DNA of 26,903 nt from Sulfurimonas sp. (GCA_027056465.1 JALUKS010000084.1:1-26903); one strand, 5' to 3'. Shown: positions 14,704 to 23,462, numbered from the stretch's first letter. Translations and numbers: made by a program. The notes: a model not told the origin generated them from the letters alone.

Positions 14704-15665
14704 TATTTAACTGCTCCTTTGATTTTATAAAAGTTGATAGTTTTAGCATTTGAAGCGACATAAAACTCACTTTCATTACTAAATATGATTTCAGATATAG
14801 TCATACTGTTGCCTCCGAAAGTTGCAAGTTCTTTTTTTGTATCTGTCTCAAAAAGGGTGATGCTGTTTTGCTCATCACTTGTATATGCTGCAAGTTTGCC
14901 ACTCGGTGAGAGACCAACAGCGAAGATGAAAAAGTGAGACTCTTTGTAGTAACTACTCTTTTGCTTTAGGTTATAGATAACGCAGCGTCTATCTTTTCCA
15001 GCTGCTGCGATGATATTGCTCTTAAATGATACATCAAAAACATTATCTAAGTTCTCTCCTTTGAGTGACTTTATGAGTTTAGCATTTTTAGTTGCAAAGA
15101 GGTGAAGCTCACCCGACTCATCAGCTACGACAACCTCTGATTTGTCTTCATTGAGGGCGAAGTTCGAGAAGGCTGAGAGTGAGGCTTGTTTTCTCCAGTT
15201 CTCTTTATGTTTGCTTATATCAAAAGAGATGATGTCATTTCCTAAGAGTGCTATAAGAAGAGTATTTTTATCTATAAATTTAGCTTTCGCGATAGAGAGT
15301 CTCTCTTTGGCTGAGATGATTTTTGTAAGAGTGCCGTTTTCATAGAGATAGATTTCTCTGTAGCCTCTACTTGCTTGTGCTAAGATAAGCACTTTTCCAT
15401 CAAGATAATCGACAGAAAATATCTTAACAGTAGAACTCTCTCCTAAAAAGTTTTTCATCTTTTTAAGCGTAATTCTCTTAATGATTTTTTTACTTTTGAG
15501 AGAAAAAATATCTACGACACCTACAGAAGTGGCTGCATAGAGTTTATTTGAAGTAAGAAGTATATCCGTTACACCACCATCAGCTTTATAGGAGGCTGAT
15601 GGCATCTGTAGTACAGAAGCATAGAGCCAAAATGGTAAAAACAGTAGTGGTAGTAAATATCTCAT
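14703..15665 (-). CDS. napL: NapL, periplasmic beta-propeller accessory protein
   Basis: I choose the ATG at 15665: it has AAGGA at 6 bases, overlaps the napF stop (ATGA) and starts a clean signal peptide (MRYLLPLLFLPFWLYAS). An upstream in-frame start would add 22 residues without signal character. The mature part is made of repeated beta blades (ADGGVTDILLTSNKLYAATS, KVLILAQASRGYREIYLYENG, AAAGKDRRCVIYNLKQ, KLAAYTSDEQNSITLFETD), a WD40/quinoprotein-like propeller. NapL is found only in Campylobacterota nap operons, where I recall it supports but is not essential for NapA activity; its exact role is not settled. Confidence 0.85.
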   Translation of the reverse strand: MRYLLPLLFLPFWLYASVLQMPSASYKADGGVTDILLTSNKLYAATSVGVVDIFSLKSKKIIKRITLKKMKNFLGESSTVKIFSVDYLDGKVLILAQASRGYREIYLYENGTLTKIISAKERLSIAKAKFIDKNTLLIALLGNDIISFDISKHKENWRKQASLSAFSNFALNEDKSEVVVADESGELHLFATKNAKLIKSLKGENLDNVFDVSFKSNIIAAAGKDRRCVIYNLKQKSSYYKESHFFIFAVGLSPSGKLAAYTSDEQNSITLFETDTKKELATFGGNSMTISEIIFSNESEFYVASNAKTINFYKIKGAVK

Positions 15666-16183
15666 AAGGAGTCCTTGATTTCTATGGCAAACGAGGGGCA
15701 ACGGCTTATACAAAAACCACAAGCTGTACATCTCTCTGCGTTTATAACTGGTTTAAAAATACCTTGAAAATCTATAGCATCTTCTAAACATGGGTCTTTA
15801 CAGGAAAAGCACATCACACCGTTCCAGCTCATACAACTTTTTTGCGAGATGATTATATCTACATCTATCTCTTTTTTATTCTCAAGAGCAAGAACATTTG
15901 CTTCACAAGCTATGGCACACTCATCGCAGTAGGTACAGCCTGATTTAGAAAAATCTAAATGAGGTGTTTTATCTTCACCGATGATGATAATCTGCTCTTG
16001 ACATGAAGTGGCACAGTGACCTTCACAGTTTTGACACTCAATGTCAAAAGCATTTTTGTCTCCAAAGTATGGAGGTCGTACAACTGCCTCTTTTTCCTCT
16101 GTTTTTGATTCGTTGACAATATTTTTTAGAGATGAAGAGAGGGAGCTAAAAAGCTCTCTTCTCCCCTTATTTGCTATCATCAT
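15662..16183 (-). CDS. napF: NapF-like ferredoxin with four cysteine clusters
   Basis: NapF is a cytoplasmic iron-sulfur protein thought to help NapA maturation. The likely start is one of two adjacent ATGs at 16183/16180 (MMIANKGRRELFSS), overlapping the napB 3' end; longer in-frame starts would lie deep within napB and add residues not typical of NapF. Four cysteine groups are visible: CQNCEGHCATSC, CTYCDECAIAC, CMSWNGVMCFSCKDPC and CTACGFCISRC, fitting three or four [4Fe-4S] clusters. There is no signal peptide or Tat motif. It is the fifth nap gene, as in Wolinella. No Shine-Dalgarno is seen before either ATG, so translation may depend on napB. Confidence 0.87.
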   Translation of the reverse strand: MMIANKGRRELFSSLSSSLKNIVNESKTEEKEAVVRPPYFGDKNAFDIECQNCEGHCATSCQEQIIIIGEDKTPHLDFSKSGCTYCDECAIACEANVLALENKKEIDVDIIISQKSCMSWNGVMCFSCKDPCLEDAIDFQGIFKPVINAERCTACGFCISRCPSFAIEIKDSL

Positions 16184-16832
16184 AAGTATCGATACCTTGC
16201 ATAAGTCTATCACCATTCCAACTTGATTTGCTTTTTCCATCAGGATTAGCATAAACTGGTACAAAATTATTTGGTACAGCTAAAGTACCTGTATCATCTT
16301 GTGGTGCATGACACTGTGTACAGTTGTATCTTCCACCATAGAGTTTTCCATGTGTTGACTTGATAGAGACATTTTTCAGTGTTTCACTTGAAGTATTTTT
16401 TATCTTATGTCCATTTTTCTCAACTTCACCATCAGCAGCTATTGTTGTCACTGGTCTAAAGTCCATAAAGTGTGAAGGAGGAATAGGTGTAGCACCCATA
16501 CTCGCAGCTACTTCTGGCATGTGACAGTTAAGACACTGGTTGTCACCTATTTTAATAGGAATAAGACCTGTGACATCATGAGGAATCATAGGTGGAGCAT
16601 CTTGAAACGCACGTTCAAATTTATGACCACTTCCTGCATAATTTTTAGAATATTCAGTTTTGTGAGGTTTGACATTTTCGTTAAAAAGTGTCTTTTTTCT
16701 TAAACTTAACGAATTTGCAGTGATGTCTGGGTTTACCACCTCTTGTTTTGTTGGTTTTGCATCTTGATTACAACCTACAAACAGTAGTGTTGCCGTAACT
16801 AGACCAAGTGCTATTTTATTTATAACTTTCAT
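16167..16832 (-). CDS. napB: NapB, diheme cytochrome c subunit of periplasmic nitrate reductase
   Basis: NapB carries electrons to NapA in the periplasm. Two heme c motifs, CLNCH (100-104) and CTQCH (171-175), and distal histidine candidates (His85, His121) match the family. At 221 residues it is longer than enteric NapB (about 150). The N-terminus, MKVINKIALGLVTATLLFVGC, ends in a lipobox-like FVGC (Cys21) followed by a low-complexity NQDAKPTKQE linker, which suggests lipid anchoring rather than a free periplasmic protein. One base separates it from napH. Confidence 0.95.
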   Translation of the reverse strand: MKVINKIALGLVTATLLFVGCNQDAKPTKQEVVNPDITANSLSLRKKTLFNENVKPHKTEYSKNYAGSGHKFERAFQDAPPMIPHDVTGLIPIKIGDNQCLNCHMPEVAASMGATPIPPSHFMDFRPVTTIAADGEVEKNGHKIKNTSSETLKNVSIKSTHGKLYGGRYNCTQCHAPQDDTGTLAVPNNFVPVYANPDGKSKSSWNGDRLMQGIDTYDDSK

Positions 16833-16833
16833 A

Positions 16834-17664
16834 TTACTCTCCTGTTTTTTTATTTTGTGCTATGCTTCTTATAGAGAACTCTAAAGCATCATCATCGCAC
16901 ACTTCTATACATCTTGCGCAGTTTGTACACTCTCCAGAGAGGATAGGTAAAGACTCTTTTCCTATCATGTGAAGAACCTGATTTTCAGGACAAACTACTT
17001 TACATTTCATACACAGAGTACAGTTCTCTTCGTTGTGATGTACTCGTATAAGACTAAATTTACCAAGGAGTGAATAGAACCCACCTAGAGGGCAGATATG
17101 TCCACACCATCCATTTTTTAAAACAAACAGATCAAAAAGAAAAATGATAAGCGCTCCAGCCCATCCAAAACCTATACCAAAAACTATACCTCTATGAAGC
17201 ATAGAGATAGGCGAGACAAACTCAAACGCAGTCACACCCATAACAGCAGAGATAACAAGACTCAAGCCAAGAACCCAGTAGCGTAGCTTACGTGAAGCTG
17301 GTTGCTTCACACCAGTTAGCTTATTCATTCCTATGAGCTCACGGCAAAAAGATGCAAAGTCTGTTACCATATTGATAGGGCAGACCCATGAACAAAAGGC
17401 TCTTCCACCTATAAGAAAGTAGAAGAGTGCTACCACTCCAACACCTATAAGAAGGTTAGTAGAGAGCAATGCTCCTGCTGCTAACATCTGAAGAGCGGCA
17501 TAGGGGTCGCTCATCGGTATTTTGCCTAAGATAAGAGAACTACTAAGGTCTCCCTGTAGCATCTTCCAACCCCAAGCATTTGCACCAAAGTATAAAACTA
17601 ATATACCTATCTGTGTCATTCGTCTGAGTATAAGGTATCTGTAACTATTGTATAACTTTTTCAT
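16834..17664 (-). CDS. napH: NapH, membrane quinol dehydrogenase subunit
   Basis: NapH takes electrons from menaquinol and passes them to NapG; with no napC in this cluster it is the expected membrane entry point. The 276-residue protein has four hydrophobic segments (about 15-33, 62-85, 128-148, 160-180), two cytoplasmic CxxxCP motifs (FCSWVCPINM, WCGHICPLGG), and two [4Fe-4S] motifs near the C-terminus (CTLCMKCKVVCP and CTNCARCIEVC). Its start codon overlaps the napG stop (TAATG), indicating coupled translation of NapG and NapH. Confidence 0.95.
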   Translation of the reverse strand: MKKLYNSYRYLILRRMTQIGILVLYFGANAWGWKMLQGDLSSSLILGKIPMSDPYAALQMLAAGALLSTNLLIGVGVVALFYFLIGGRAFCSWVCPINMVTDFASFCRELIGMNKLTGVKQPASRKLRYWVLGLSLVISAVMGVTAFEFVSPISMLHRGIVFGIGFGWAGALIIFLFDLFVLKNGWCGHICPLGGFYSLLGKFSLIRVHHNEENCTLCMKCKVVCPENQVLHMIGKESLPILSGECTNCARCIEVCDDDALEFSIRSIAQNKKTGE

Positions 17665-18452
17665 TAGTAGAGATCCTTTAGTCCAGAGTTAAGTGAATTA
17701 ATCGCAGACTTTTTACTGAGTCGTGTTGTCGTTTTTATCTCTTTTGCATCTTTAAGTCGTGATTCATCTTTTTTGTCCCAACCTTTGATATAGTTAGTAT
17801 CTACAGCACCTTGTGCTACCTCATTTGGTAGTACAAAAATAGCTGGTTTTTTTGTGACACAGGCATGCTCACACATTCCACAACCAGTACAAACATCAGC
17901 ATGAACTACTGGTTTCATAAAGGCATGTTTTCCAGTTCTCTCATTCTTTGAGTACTCGATAGTGATAGCATGACCTAAAAGAGGACAAGCTCTGTAACAA
18001 GCATCACACTGAATACCCCAAAAAGCGATACAGCTTCCCTCATCGACAACAGCGAGACCCATTTTGGCTGCACCTATATCTAAGACATTTTCAGTTGTGA
18101 CACTAGACTCATCTAATGCTCCAGTAGGACATACTGGAACACATGGAATATCTGGACACATATAACAAGGTATATCTCTAGGCACAAAGAAAGGTGTCCC
18201 TACAGGTTTGTTATCACCGGGTTTGGCTAACATCAGCGTATCGTATGGACATGCTTCAACGCAGAGTCCACACTTGATACAAGTTGATAAAAAGTCGCTC
18301 TCACTTAGCGCACCAGGTGGGCGAAGAAGCAGTGGTGCAGCAGTCGCTTCATCGAGATAGGCACTCCATACGAGACCACCTATAGAAGCTAAACCTACAC
18401 CTCTTGCCATCGTTAATAAAAACTTTCTTCTCTCACTAAGTTTTTTGCTCAT
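17664..18452 (-). CDS. napG: NapG, Tat-exported periplasmic ferredoxin
   Basis: NapG relays electrons from NapH to NapB/NapA. The 262-residue product starts with a twin-arginine signal (SERRKFLLTMARG then a hydrophobic stretch). Four [4Fe-4S] motifs follow: CIKCGLCVEACP, CYMCPDIPCVPVCP, CIAFWGIQCDACYRACP and CTGCGMCEHAC, as in the MauM/NapG family. Length is usual. It lies 23 bases after napA and overlaps napH. Confidence 0.96.
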   Translation of the reverse strand: MSKKLSERRKFLLTMARGVGLASIGGLVWSAYLDEATAAPLLLRPPGALSESDFLSTCIKCGLCVEACPYDTLMLAKPGDNKPVGTPFFVPRDIPCYMCPDIPCVPVCPTGALDESSVTTENVLDIGAAKMGLAVVDEGSCIAFWGIQCDACYRACPLLGHAITIEYSKNERTGKHAFMKPVVHADVCTGCGMCEHACVTKKPAIFVLPNEVAQGAVDTNYIKGWDKKDESRLKDAKEIKTTTRLSKKSAINSLNSGLKDLY

Positions 18453-18475
18453 TTTCTTTTTTCTCTCTTACTTTA

Positions 18476-21313
18476 TTATGCTTTGTAAATTTTTACAGCA
18501 CATTTTTTGTAGTCTGTCTGTTTTGACTGAGGACAAGTCGCATCAAGACATACTTTGTTGATAAATACTTTCTCATCAAACCAAGGCACGAAAACAAGTC
18601 CACGAGGAGGTCTGTTTCTACCACGAGTCTCTACGTGCGCTTTTACTTTACCACGACGAGATTCAACCCAACAGAGATCACCTTGTTTAAGTCCTTTCTC
18701 TTCAGCAGTTTTAGGGTTCATATAACAAAGAGCCTCTGGAACTGCACGGAAAAGTTCAGGTACACGCATAGTCATAGTTCCTGAGTGCCAGTGTTCAAGT
18801 ACACGACCTGTACATAACCAAGTGTCATAATTTTTATCTGGTACTTCAGGTGGCTCCATATATGGACGAGCAAAGATTTTTGCTTTATCTGGTAGAGGTT
18901 TTTTCTTTGTATCTGTAACACCAAGAAGATTACCTTGTTGTAGAGATTTAGCAAGTGGACCGTAGAAAGCATGTGTAGATTTACTACCTGATTTTGCCAC
19001 TGCTGCTGCTGCATACGGATCATACTTGACATTGAAACGCCAAGGAGTCTCTTTACCATCAACAACTGGCCATTTAAGTCCACGAACCTTATGGTAAGTA
19101 ACGAAGTCAGCCAAGTCATGACCGTGACCACGACCAAATGAAGCATACTCTTCCCATAAGTACTCATGTACCATGAACCCACAACCTTTAGCAACTTTAC
19201 CATCACCACCGAGGACATTTCTGCTATCTCCATTACAATCAGAATTATCATACCCTTTTTGTGGAAATTTATCTAATGTAATAGGGTAGTTTTTCTTCGC
19301 ACGTTCATTTGCATAAAGGATTTCATACATTGTTGTATCACCTTTATAGCCCATCTCATAAGCAGCTTTTCTCACATCTGAGAGTTTTTTACCACCAACA
19401 AGAGTGTATGGTCCCCAAAGATCATCAACTGTGAAGCGTTTTGAAAGCTCCATCCACTGCCATGTATCACTCATTGCGTGTCCTACTGGAATTACTTGTT
19501 GTCTCCAGTGTTGTGAACGACGCTCAGCATTACCATAAGCTCCCCATTTCTCATAAATCATCGCAGATGGAAGAACCATATCTGAAACCATTGCAGAGAT
19601 ACCTGGGTAACCATCAGATGTTACGATGAAGTTATCAAGCTCACGAGCCGCTTTAATCCAGTGTTTTGCAGAAGCAGAATCTTGGTAAGCATTACATACA
19701 TTTACCCATGCAAATTTTACAAGACCATCTTCGATGTCACGGTGAATTTTCATAATGTGTTGTTTACCAACTGGGTTAAGAGTTCCCTCTGGAATATGCC
19801 AACCATTTTCTGTTCTTTTTCTATGGTGTGGATTTTTTACCATCATATCGGCAGGTAAACGGTGGCAGAAAGTACCAACTTCACGAGCAGTACCACAAGC
19901 TGAAGGCTGACCAGTAAGACTAAATGCTCCTGAACCTGGAAGTGCTTGTTTGTTGAGCATAAAGTGAACATTGTAAGAGAGTGTATTTACCCATGTTCCA
20001 CGTGTATGTTGATTCATACCCATAGTCCAGAAAGATACTATTTTACGACCTTTTTCAATGTATAAGTCAGCTAAAGTTTGTAGTTTTTTCTTAAATGACT
20101 CGATAGACTCATCAGGATCACCCTTAGAAACTTTCGCTACATAATCAAGTGTATATGGTGCAAGGAATTTTTTGTACTCTTCAAAAGTAATCTCCCAGTG
20201 CTTTAAGCCAGCTGGCTTATTAACCATATCATCACCCTCTTTATAACCGTAAGGCTCTAGGGCAGGTGCTTCTGCTGCAGATACTTTATGTACCATTTCA
20301 TGGTTGATAGTCTCCATCTCTTTAGCAGTGTAGTTACCAGCTGAACCATCAGCTCTTACAGGCATAAGTGATTTTTCACCAGCTCTTCTTAATCCATAAC
20401 CAAGGTTTACAGGACTAGCTGCAAAAACGATATTTGTTTTTAAGAAATCCCAATCAATAGATTCTGGGTGATTGTAAACAATCTCGTGTGCGATATAGTT
20501 CCACATAGCAAGGTCAGTATTTGGTGTAAAGATAATCTCGATGTCTGCTAAGTCAGAAGTTCTATGTCTATATGTTGACATATTGATAACTCTCACACGA
20601 TCAGGATCCGTAAGTTTTCTATCTGTTACACGTGACCAGAGAATAGGGTGCATCTCTGCCATATTTGAACCCCAAGAAACAACCGTATCTGTAAGCTCAA
20701 TATCATCATAACAACCAGAAGGCTCATCGATACCAAATGTTTGGTAGAAACCAACAACTGCAGAAGCCATACAGTGACGAGCATTAGGATCGATAGCGTT
20801 TGAACGGAATCCTCCCTTCATCATCTTCTGTGCGGCATACCCTTCCATAATCGTGTATTGACCAGAAGCAAATACTGCTACACCCTCAGGACCACTCTCT
20901 TTAAGGGCTTTACGGATGTTTTTTTCCATCTCATCAAAAGCTCTCTCCCAAGTGATTTCTCCGAACTCACCATGTTTATCAAACTTACCATTTGCATCCA
21001 TACGGAGTAAAGGTTTAGTTAATCTATCTGCACCATACATAATCTTCGCATTAAAGTAACCCTTAATACAGTTAAGACCACGATTTACTGGAGCTGCTGG
21101 ATCCCCTTTTACTGCAACGATTTTCCCATTTTTCGTTGCCATCATGATTCCACAACCTGTTCCACAGAAACGACAAGCTGCCTTGTCCCATCTCCAACTA
21201 CTCTCAGCCGTATCTGCATTAGCCTGTAACTCTGCTGGTACACTCATACCAACAGCTGCTGCTGCTGACGCTGCTGCTGAACTTTTCAGAAATTCTCTTC
21301 TTGAAAGTGACAT
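18476..21313 (-). CDS. napA: NapA, catalytic subunit of periplasmic nitrate reductase
   Basis: NapA reduces nitrate to nitrite in the periplasm with a Mo-bis-MGD cofactor and one [4Fe-4S] cluster. The 945-residue precursor opens with a Tat signal (SRREFLKSSAAASAAAAVG). The cluster ligands are Cys47, Cys50, Cys54 and Cys82 (CRFCGTGC...NCIKG); the molybdenum ligand is Cys181 in NARHCMAS. Other family segments include MGMNQHTRGTW, LTGQPSACGTAREVG and the C-terminal WLCTGRVLEHWHSGTMTMR. Length is typical for Campylobacterota, longer than E. coli NapA (828). AAGGAG lies 7 bases before the ATG. An FNR-type box controls its own promoter upstream. It is the first gene of the nap run. Confidence 0.98.
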   Translation of the reverse strand: MSLSRREFLKSSAAASAAAAVGMSVPAELQANADTAESSWRWDKAACRFCGTGCGIMMATKNGKIVAVKGDPAAPVNRGLNCIKGYFNAKIMYGADRLTKPLLRMDANGKFDKHGEFGEITWERAFDEMEKNIRKALKESGPEGVAVFASGQYTIMEGYAAQKMMKGGFRSNAIDPNARHCMASAVVGFYQTFGIDEPSGCYDDIELTDTVVSWGSNMAEMHPILWSRVTDRKLTDPDRVRVINMSTYRHRTSDLADIEIIFTPNTDLAMWNYIAHEIVYNHPESIDWDFLKTNIVFAASPVNLGYGLRRAGEKSLMPVRADGSAGNYTAKEMETINHEMVHKVSAAEAPALEPYGYKEGDDMVNKPAGLKHWEITFEEYKKFLAPYTLDYVAKVSKGDPDESIESFKKKLQTLADLYIEKGRKIVSFWTMGMNQHTRGTWVNTLSYNVHFMLNKQALPGSGAFSLTGQPSACGTAREVGTFCHRLPADMMVKNPHHRKRTENGWHIPEGTLNPVGKQHIMKIHRDIEDGLVKFAWVNVCNAYQDSASAKHWIKAARELDNFIVTSDGYPGISAMVSDMVLPSAMIYEKWGAYGNAERRSQHWRQQVIPVGHAMSDTWQWMELSKRFTVDDLWGPYTLVGGKKLSDVRKAAYEMGYKGDTTMYEILYANERAKKNYPITLDKFPQKGYDNSDCNGDSRNVLGGDGKVAKGCGFMVHEYLWEEYASFGRGHGHDLADFVTYHKVRGLKWPVVDGKETPWRFNVKYDPYAAAAVAKSGSKSTHAFYGPLAKSLQQGNLLGVTDTKKKPLPDKAKIFARPYMEPPEVPDKNYDTWLCTGRVLEHWHSGTMTMRVPELFRAVPEALCYMNPKTAEEKGLKQGDLCWVESRRGKVKAHVETRGRNRPPRGLVFVPWFDEKVFINKVCLDATCPQSKQTDYKKCAVKIYKA

Positions 21314-21333
21314 ATTTTCTCCTTAGATAGTTT

Positions 21334-21352
21334 GTTAATAGTGTCCATTAAC
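21334..21352 (-). promoter_or_regulatory. Inverted repeat at the predicted napA start site
   Basis: GTTAAT-N7-ATTAAC is a perfect 6-bp inverted repeat covering the predicted +1 to +19 of the napA transcript. It could be a repressor operator or a small leader hairpin. No family consensus known to me matches it. Confidence 0.35.
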
Positions 21353-21358
21353 TGGTTG

Positions 21359-21364
21359 ATTATA
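21359..21364 (-). promoter_or_regulatory. -10 box of the napA promoter
   Basis: The minus strand reads TATAAT, placing the transcription start near 21352 and giving a leader of about 38 bases. Its centre is 32 bases from the centre of the FNR-type palindrome, the spacing of class II FNR/CRP activated promoters. No separate -35 hexamer is needed in that design. Confidence 0.6.
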
Positions 21365-21386
21365 ATCTTTATAATATAAAATTATC

Positions 21387-21400
21387 TTGATATATATCAA
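21387..21400. promoter_or_regulatory. FNR/CRP-family binding site upstream of napA
   Basis: TTGATATATATCAA is a perfect 14-base palindrome matching the FNR consensus TTGAT-N4-ATCAA at all ten defined positions. Its centre is 41.5 bases before the predicted napA start site. A CRP/FNR-family regulator would be expected to activate nap here under low oxygen or in response to nitrogen oxides. Which member of the family binds cannot be told. Confidence 0.72.
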
Positions 21401-21519
21401 TTTTACTCTTTATGAAGTAAATGTTGTTGTAAGTGTGTAGCTTTGTTACAGTTGAAAAGTTATAGGTAGTTGAGAAGTTTAGAAAAGATGAAAGAGTGGC
21501 ATACATATCTAAACAGCAT

Positions 21520-23418
21520 TTATACCTTTACAAAGGTAATAGAAAGAGTGTCATTTTTGTAGTTGTCACTTGTTTTATACTCTCTATATCCTTGTGAAAG
21601 AACGGAGGCTATGACATACTCTTCCTTTTGGAATGTTACAAAATCACTTACCGCATGTTTTCCTTGTAGTTGAAAAAAACGATCTTCAAGGTCAAGAGTT
21701 GTAGAGAGGGGGATATCTGGATTGTTAGATGATATAACTTTTTTATCTCTATCGCAAAAAAGCATAAAACCTTCTTGAGAAGAGGGGAAGCTATCATTGA
21801 GCATCGCCTCAAATTCGGTTGTTGCATCAAAAACTACAGCTATACCACCAACAGTTTTACCACTGTTTACTACAGAAGCTGAGTAAATATAAGTAGCTTC
21901 GTTATTATAAAAAGAGCTCTTTTCAAAAGGAGAAACAAAATATTTTTGAGAATCTTTATTGCTTAGAGTTTTCTGGATATACTCATCTTCTAAAATTTCA
22001 CCAACTATGGATGTGTCATGCGATGCAGAGATTATTTTACCAGTAGTGTCAAAAAGAAAAATATTTGTATAGACTGTATAGAGTTCATTTATAGAGAGTA
22101 GCGTTTTATGAAGTGCTTCTCTATCTGGCTCTTCTTTTGCAAGTTGCGTTTTAAAAAGTGGAGTGAGTGCCCACCATCTACTATCATTAGCACGCTCATA
22201 AAGGTTTCTATCCATAATGTCTATGGCGAGATGTGAAGCCATTTTTACATCATGAACGAGACCCTCTTTGACGACATCTTCTAGGTTTCTTATAGATCCT
22301 TTGATGGAGTTTAAAAGTTCTGTACTAATATTTCTGAGATTATCTAAAATAGGAGTTAGAAGATAGACTTTTTGCTTTGAAGCAATAAGTTCTCCATTGA
22401 TAATAACATCTGCTATATCTTCAATGATGGCGTTAGCTTTTTGAATGATGAGGTTGAGTTCCTCGCTCAGTAGTTTGAGATTAGGCTCTTTTTGTTTGCT
22501 CTGCTCTTCATCCTCTTGTGGAGCTATTTGCACTGGAGCTGTATTAGCCTTGTGTAGAGATGCTGCAAACCAACTATCTACTCCACTATATCCTTGATAA
22601 GATGAAGCTTTTGTCGTTACGATAACATAACCTTGCTTGTTGATTTGGTAAGGTTCCTCTGAGTATTTAAGATGTTTTTGTAAGCCATTTGAAGCGAGGA
22701 TGGAACTGTTGTCTAGTAAGGCTATCTGATCATTGTTGGTTGCTAGTTTCTCAAAGATACCACGAAGTTCATCATCAAACTTGAAGCAGAGACAAAGTAC
22801 CCCAATGTTTTGCCCATTATGAGTAATCTTCTGTGCATAGAGTAGTGTTCTTTTTTGTGCTTTAAATATGTCAGTATAAGCATACTTTTCTATGTATGTA
22901 TCGGAGTGAAGTGCCTCTTGTATGATAGGGTCACTGCTAGATAGAAGTGCATTGTCTGTGTTTAAATTTACAGTGGCATTACCTGCTGTATCAAAAATGA
23001 CTATCTCATTATAAACACTATATTTACTTGCATACTCTTTGAGATGATTTTGTATCTCTTCTTTTGAAACCGTGTCGCTAGAGAGAAAATCAATGATGAG
23101 GCTATCTGTAGAGAAAAATCCAACATCAGCAGTACGCTCAAAAAGATTTCTTATGAGAATATCTATGGCTGTTTTAGCTTTAAAATTTAACTCATTTGTG
23201 ACTTTATTAATATTTTCTTTTAAGAGTGCATTAATAAGCTCAATCTTGAGTTCATCAAAAACTATAGCTGTTTTATCGGTAAATTCAAAAAGGTTAGCAG
23301 CTACATGAAGGGCATTTATCTTGCCTGTGAGGGTGACTTTGTTGAGAAATTTGTTCTGTTTTTCTAAGTCTAGCATTGTCTGTTTTATAAAAGGGAAGAT
23401 GTTAAGTAGTTCACTCAT
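21520..23418 (-). CDS. Soluble protein with two tandem Cache-like sensor modules
   Basis: The 632-residue protein has no signal peptide or membrane helix. It contains two copies of the same module: module 1 (about 75-260) with AIDILIRNLFERTADV (Arg90-Arg95) followed by YNEIVIFDTAGNATVN and IGVLCLCFKF; module 2 (about 390-600) with AIDIMDRNLYERANDS (Arg404-Arg409), YTNIFLFDTTGKIISAS and VGGIAVVFDA. The RNL(F/Y)ER motif plus FDT.G strand pattern is that of Cache-like ligand domains seen in chemoreceptors. A helical linker (about 300-385, ELNLIIQKANAIIEDIADVI) joins them. No methyl-accepting, kinase or GGDEF output domain is visible. It lies between narK and napA, so nitrate or nitrite sensing is a natural guess. 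A narK terminator precedes it. Confidence 0.75.
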   Translation of the reverse strand: MSELLNIFPFIKQTMLDLEKQNKFLNKVTLTGKINALHVAANLFEFTDKTAIVFDELKIELINALLKENINKVTNELNFKAKTAIDILIRNLFERTADVGFFSTDSLIIDFLSSDTVSKEEIQNHLKEYASKYSVYNEIVIFDTAGNATVNLNTDNALLSSSDPIIQEALHSDTYIEKYAYTDIFKAQKRTLLYAQKITHNGQNIGVLCLCFKFDDELRGIFEKLATNNDQIALLDNSSILASNGLQKHLKYSEEPYQINKQGYVIVTTKASSYQGYSGVDSWFAASLHKANTAPVQIAPQEDEEQSKQKEPNLKLLSEELNLIIQKANAIIEDIADVIINGELIASKQKVYLLTPILDNLRNISTELLNSIKGSIRNLEDVVKEGLVHDVKMASHLAIDIMDRNLYERANDSRWWALTPLFKTQLAKEEPDREALHKTLLSINELYTVYTNIFLFDTTGKIISASHDTSIVGEILEDEYIQKTLSNKDSQKYFVSPFEKSSFYNNEATYIYSASVVNSGKTVGGIAVVFDATTEFEAMLNDSFPSSQEGFMLFCDRDKKVISSNNPDIPLSTTLDLEDRFFQLQGKHAVSDFVTFQKEEYVIASVLSQGYREYKTSDNYKNDTLSITFVKV

Positions 23419-23431
23419 TTGTACTCCTGTG

Positions 23432-23462
23432 AAAAAGTAAGTACCCTAAGGTAGATACTTAC
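23432..23462 (-). terminator. Intrinsic terminator after narK, just before the Cache-like gene
   Basis: On the minus strand GTAAGTA and TACTTAC form a 7-bp stem around a 12-base loop that can extend by an alternative TACC/GGTA pairing, directly followed by TTTTT. It lies 26 bases after the narK stop and only about 14 bases before the downstream start, so it would end or attenuate the narK transcript before the sensor gene. Confidence 0.65.

Noticed and set aside
15666..15731. Longer NapL with 22 extra N-terminal residues
   Set aside because: The extra part lies inside napF, has no ribosome site and would bury a clean signal peptide.
16184..16264. Longer NapF starting deep within napB
   Set aside because: It needs a long overlap with napB and adds residues not seen in NapF; the MMIANKGRREL start is more natural.
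21402..21421. TTTACT-N8-AGTAAA inverted repeat upstream of the FNR-type box
   Set aside because: Short AT-rich arms and a long spacer; expected by chance in this composition.
21523..21538. TACCTT-N4-AAGGTA hairpin as terminator of the Cache-like gene
   Set aside because: It lies within the last codons, the stem is only 6 bp and no T-run follows.
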